Positions 61,285-64,000 of a stretch of DNA of 64,000 bases are shown piece by piece. Within the stretch, counting starts at the first letter, position 1; every line of letters starts with the position of its first letter. Below the pieces are notes generated by a model that was given only the letters and a program-made list of their open reading frames with translations, ran no database searches and was not told where the DNA came from. The position numbers were made by a program, and so were the translations under genes. Origin of the DNA: Streptomyces sp. 71268. Its GTDB lineage: Bacteria; Actinomycetota; Actinomycetes; Streptomycetales; Streptomycetaceae. Location: positions 1,765,501-1,829,500 of the forward strand of contig NZ_CP114200.1 in the NCBI RefSeq assembly GCF_029392895.1. The letters run 5' to 3'.

Positions 61285-62540
61285 GCGTGGTCTGCCTGGA
61301 ATCACTCACCTTCGGCCTGGGCCACCTGGTACGCGCCGCCGACGCGCTGGGCGAGCGGCTGCGGCTGCTGACCCGCGACCCGTCGTACTACGCGTACGAG
61401 TTGGGCCGGCTACCCGCCGGCGCGCTCGACGTCATGGAGGTCGACACGTTCGACACCGAGCGGGTGGCCGCCGAGTTGGCCGCCACCCCCGGGCTGCGCG
61501 GCCTGATCAGCTCCACCGACACCTGGACGCTGGTCGGCGCGGAGCTGACCGCCCGCTTCGGCCTGCCGGGGCTCGACGCCGCGGCGTTGCGGCTGACCCG
61601 CGACAAGGCCGCCGTGCGCAACCGGCTGCACGCGGCGGGCCTCACCCGAGGGCGGGCCGTGGAGGCCGGCGAGGCCGCGCGCGACCGGGCGCTACGGGCC
61701 GCGCTGCTGAAGGAGGTGGGGCTGCCGGCCGTGCTCAAGGACACGGCGGGCACCGGCAGCCAGAACGTGTACCTGGTCCGGGACGAGAGCGAGTGGCAGG
61801 CCGCGCTGGACAGGGCCGCCGACGGTCAGTTGATGGGCCGCCTGTTCGCCGAACCGTACTTCAGCGGCCCCGTCTACAGCGCCGAGACCCTTACCTGGGC
61901 CGGCCACACCCGACTGCTCGGCGTCTCCAGCCGGCTGATGTCGGCGGAACCGTCCTTCCGCGAGGAGATCACCGCGTTCCCCGTCGCCTTCCCCACCGAG
62001 CAGCTGGACGCCCTCGAACGGTGGCTGGACCAGGTGCTGGCCGCGATCGGCTACACCGACCGCTTCGCCCACCTGGAGTTCGTGCTCACCACCGACGGCC
62101 CGGAGGTGGTGGAGGTCAACCCGCGCATCGGGGGCGCCCTGGTCGGCGAGGGCCTGTGCCGGGCGCTTGGCACCAACGTGTACGAGGCGATGGTCGAGGC
62201 GGCCGTCGGCCGTCGCCCCCGCCTGCTCGACGCCGAACTCCCCGGCGGGCCCGCCGTCGCCTTCGTCCTCGGCTACCCGGCCGAGCCCGGCGTGTTCACC
62301 GAGGTCACGGGCGTGGAACGGCTGGCGGACATGCCGGGCGCGCCGGCCTGGTACCCGACCAAGCGTCCCGGCGACCGGATCGAGCACCTCACGGACAGCC
62401 GGGGCTACGCGGGCATCGTCTACGCGGAGGCCGAGACCGCCGAACTCGCCACGCACCGGGCCGTGGCCGCCGCCAACACCCTGCGCGTACGCACGACGCC
62501 CCTGCCCGACCAGGCGGGGAACCCGCCCGGCGATGGCTGA
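61281..62540 (+). CDS. ATP-grasp ligase
   Basis: ATP-grasp enzyme of 419 residues that should activate a carboxylate as acyl phosphate and join it to an amine. Marks are the lysine-containing strand PAVLKDTAGTGSQNVYLV (about residues 150-167), the acidic FAHLEFVLTTDGPEVVEVNP and the metal-binding EVNPRIGGALVGE. The N-terminal domain (SVVCLESLTFGLGHLVRAAD) is a Rossmann-like pre-grasp fold. The ATG at 61281 overlaps the previous stop by four bases (ATGA), with AAGGAG upstream. It is the third gene of the B12-controlled operon and probably links the new amino acid to a second building block; it is related to amino-acid ligases in metallophore and peptide pathways. Confidence 0.88.
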   Translation: MSVVCLESLTFGLGHLVRAADALGERLRLLTRDPSYYAYELGRLPAGALDVMEVDTFDTERVAAELAATPGLRGLISSTDTWTLVGAELTARFGLPGLDAAALRLTRDKAAVRNRLHAAGLTRGRAVEAGEAARDRALRAALLKEVGLPAVLKDTAGTGSQNVYLVRDESEWQAALDRAADGQLMGRLFAEPYFSGPVYSAETLTWAGHTRLLGVSSRLMSAEPSFREEITAFPVAFPTEQLDALERWLDQVLAAIGYTDRFAHLEFVLTTDGPEVVEVNPRIGGALVGEGLCRALGTNVYEAMVEAAVGRRPRLLDAELPGGPAVAFVLGYPAEPGVFTEVTGVERLADMPGAPAWYPTKRPGDRIEHLTDSRGYAGIVYAEAETAELATHRAVAAANTLRVRTTPLPDQAGNPPGDG

Positions 62541-63792
62541 GCCCCCGCGCGAGGGCCCGCGCGCCGCGCTGGCCGCGCTCAACGGCCCGCTGCGCTTCCT
62601 GCTGCTCAGCTCCTTCCTGATCCCCCTCGGCAGCTTCATGGTGCTGCCGTTCATGTCGGTGTTCCTGCACGAACGGCTGGGCATGGGCCTTGGCGCCGTC
62701 GGCCTTGTGCTGGCCGTGGCGTCCCTCGTGCAGTTCTCCGGCGGGATCGTGGGCGGGGCGCTCGCGGAGCGCATCGGGCTGCGGCGCACCATGCTGTGCG
62801 CGCTGGTAGTGCGCACAGCCGGGTTCGTGGGCCTGCTGCTCGCGCTGCGGTGGCCGCCGCTGGCCGTCGCGGCGCTCATCCTCACCTGCTGCGGCGCGGC
62901 GCTCTACCTGCCGGCGAACAAGGCGTACCTGGTGCACGGCGTGGCCGAGGAGCGGCGCCCGGCGTACCTGTCGGCGGGCAACGCGGCGCTGAACGCGGGC
63001 ATGGCCGTGGGCCCACTGATCGCCGGGCCGTTCGTGCTCTCCTCGCCCGGGTGGCTCTTCCTGGCCGTCACGGCGCTGTTCGTCGCGGTCACGGCGGGCC
63101 ACGCCCGGCTGCCCGCCCCCGACGGCGAGCGGCGACCGGCCACCGAGGCCACCCCGCGTGGCCTGCTGTCCGGCCTGCCCGTCCTGCCGTTCGCCGCGTG
63201 CGCCCTCTCCTTCTACCTCTACTTCCACTTCCAGCACTATCTGGCCGTCTACGCGGTCGAACGGGCTTCGAGCGAGTTCTACAGCCTGGTGCTGCTGCTC
63301 TGTTTCGCGCTGGTCATCGTCGTCCAGCCGCTCGCCTCCGGGCTCATCCGGCGCATGCCGTACGCCCTGGCGCTCGCCGTCGGCTTCGCCGGCCTGGCCG
63401 TGGGCCTGGCCGTGCTGGCCGTTGGCACCCGGCCGGCGCTGCTGGCCGGCGGGGCGCTGATCACCCTCGGCGACATCGTGCTCTTCCTCAAGAACGACCT
63501 GGAGGCCCTGCGCCGCGGCGACCGCTCCGACGCGGTCGTCTTCGGCCAGCAACGGCTCGCCGCGGGCCTGGGCGCCTGCGCGAGCGGCGTCCTGGGCGGC
63601 CAGTTGTACGGCCTCGGCGAACGCGCCGGCGACACCGGCTGGTTCTGGCTCCTGGCCTCGGCCCAGTGCCTGCTGCTCCCCCCGCTGCTGCTCGCGCTGC
63701 GCGGCCGTACGGCGACGTCCCCCGACCAACCCGGCGACACCGAAGGAGCACCGAAGCCCCATGACACACACGGGCGGGTTCCAGGACGATGA
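62533..63792 (+). CDS. MFS transporter
   Basis: Major facilitator protein of 419 residues with about 12 membrane helices. Motif A lies in VGGALAERIGLRRTMLC after helix 2; PLGSFMVLPFMSVFLHERLG spans helix 1 and the next loop. The sequence has the look of exporters of small metabolites (YfcJ/MdtH-like). Its start overlaps the ATP-grasp stop by 8 bases, and its end overlaps the methyltransferase start by 32 bases, so it is part of one operon. Export of the pathway product is the likely role; uptake is an alternative. Confidence 0.88.
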   Translation: MAEPPREGPRAALAALNGPLRFLLLSSFLIPLGSFMVLPFMSVFLHERLGMGLGAVGLVLAVASLVQFSGGIVGGALAERIGLRRTMLCALVVRTAGFVGLLLALRWPPLAVAALILTCCGAALYLPANKAYLVHGVAEERRPAYLSAGNAALNAGMAVGPLIAGPFVLSSPGWLFLAVTALFVAVTAGHARLPAPDGERRPATEATPRGLLSGLPVLPFAACALSFYLYFHFQHYLAVYAVERASSEFYSLVLLLCFALVIVVQPLASGLIRRMPYALALAVGFAGLAVGLAVLAVGTRPALLAGGALITLGDIVLFLKNDLEALRRGDRSDAVVFGQQRLAAGLGACASGVLGGQLYGLGERAGDTGWFWLLASAQCLLLPPLLLALRGRTATSPDQPGDTEGAPKPHDTHGRVPGR

Positions 63793-64000
63793 CTTCTGGA
63801 CCGAGTTCTACGACTTCCTCTTCTCCGACCAGCGGTTCACCCAGGCCGAGGACCTCCTGGACACCTCACCGCTGCTGAACCTGCCCGCCGGGGCACGCGT
63901 GCTCGACCTGTGCTGCGGGCCGGGCGTGTTCACCGTGCCGCTGGCCCGCCGCGGCTACGCCGTGACCGGCGTGGACCGCAGCCCGGCCATGCTGGAACGG
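63761..64000 (+). CDS. Class I SAM-dependent methyltransferase, cut by right edge
   Basis: The first 80 residues are visible; the rest is outside the window. Motif I is ARVLDLCCGPGVFTVPLA near residues 45-62, followed by TGVDRSPAMLER (motif II region), typical of class I small-molecule methyltransferases. The ATG at 63761 overlaps the transporter gene, with AAGGAG 12 bases upstream. It is the fifth gene of the B12-riboswitch operon. It could methylate the pathway product. More genes may follow beyond the edge. Confidence 0.85.
   Translation, partial: MTHTGGFQDDDFWTEFYDFLFSDQRFTQAEDLLDTSPLLNLPAGARVLDLCCGPGVFTVPLARRGYAVTGVDRSPAMLER

Overview
The window is chromosomal DNA of a high-GC actinomycete, almost certainly Streptomyces or a close relative. 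The coding third positions are nearly all G or C, GTG starts and four-base ATGA/GTGA stop-start overlaps are common, and there are actinomycete markers: an iron box, F420-dependent LLM oxidoreductases, a SepF paralogue, PaaX and WYL regulators, DUF6099 and Streptomyces-type promoters. I count about 44 protein genes and see no tRNA, rRNA, transposase or CRISPR array.

Region 1 (1-15.0 kb) reads as a defence island. On the minus strand lie a Ser/Thr kinase, a SNF2/HepA helicase (DrmD-like) and a very large Eco57I-type DNA adenine methyltransferase that runs off the left edge. Diverging from them is a two-gene plus-strand operon. Its first gene encodes a PUA-like / CBS / HEPN protein. Its second encodes an SF1 helicase with a coiled coil, a PLD nuclease and a zinc ribbon (Mokosh type II-like), split by one single-base frameshift. 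A strong hairpin closes the island.

Region 2 (15.5-18.9 kb) is an iron-box-controlled siderophore uptake operon: binding lipoprotein and two FecCD permeases. Region 3 (19.2-30.9 kb) is a CoA-dependent aromatic acid pathway, most likely for 2-aminobenzoate: RidA, acyl-CoA dehydrogenase, aryl-CoA ligase, PaaX regulator, enoyl-CoA hydratase and a fused monooxygenase/reductase. It is split by a WYL regulator, an MFS exporter and a lipoprotein. The same palindrome sits at both of its promoter regions. Region 4 (30.9-35.3 kb) holds an amino-acid permease, ornithine carbamoyltransferase and arginine deiminase.

Region 5 (35.6-41.7 kb) is the Pnkp/Hen1 RNA-repair operon behind a homocysteine methyltransferase with a repeat-built tail. 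Region 6 (41.8-58.4 kb) is mixed: F420 oxidoreductases, DUF6099, MazG-like hydrolase, SMC-like ATPase, SepF-like protein, TetR, a 3-hydroxybutyrate dehydrogenase-like SDR, a group with HemK-like methyltransferase, 2OG dioxygenase and carboxylate-amine ligase, a haem-oxygenase-like diiron protein with a CDGSH protein, LysR, carotenoid oxygenase and Nudix.

Region 7 (58.9 kb to the right edge) is the most novel part. A clear cobalamin riboswitch precedes a tightly overlapped operon: PduX-like GHMP kinase, divergent cysteine-synthase-fold PLP enzyme, ATP-grasp ligase, MFS transporter and SAM methyltransferase (cut by the edge). The gene logic (phosphorylate a hydroxy amino acid, replace the phosphate, ligate, methylate, export) suggests a small-molecule pathway under vitamin B12 control.
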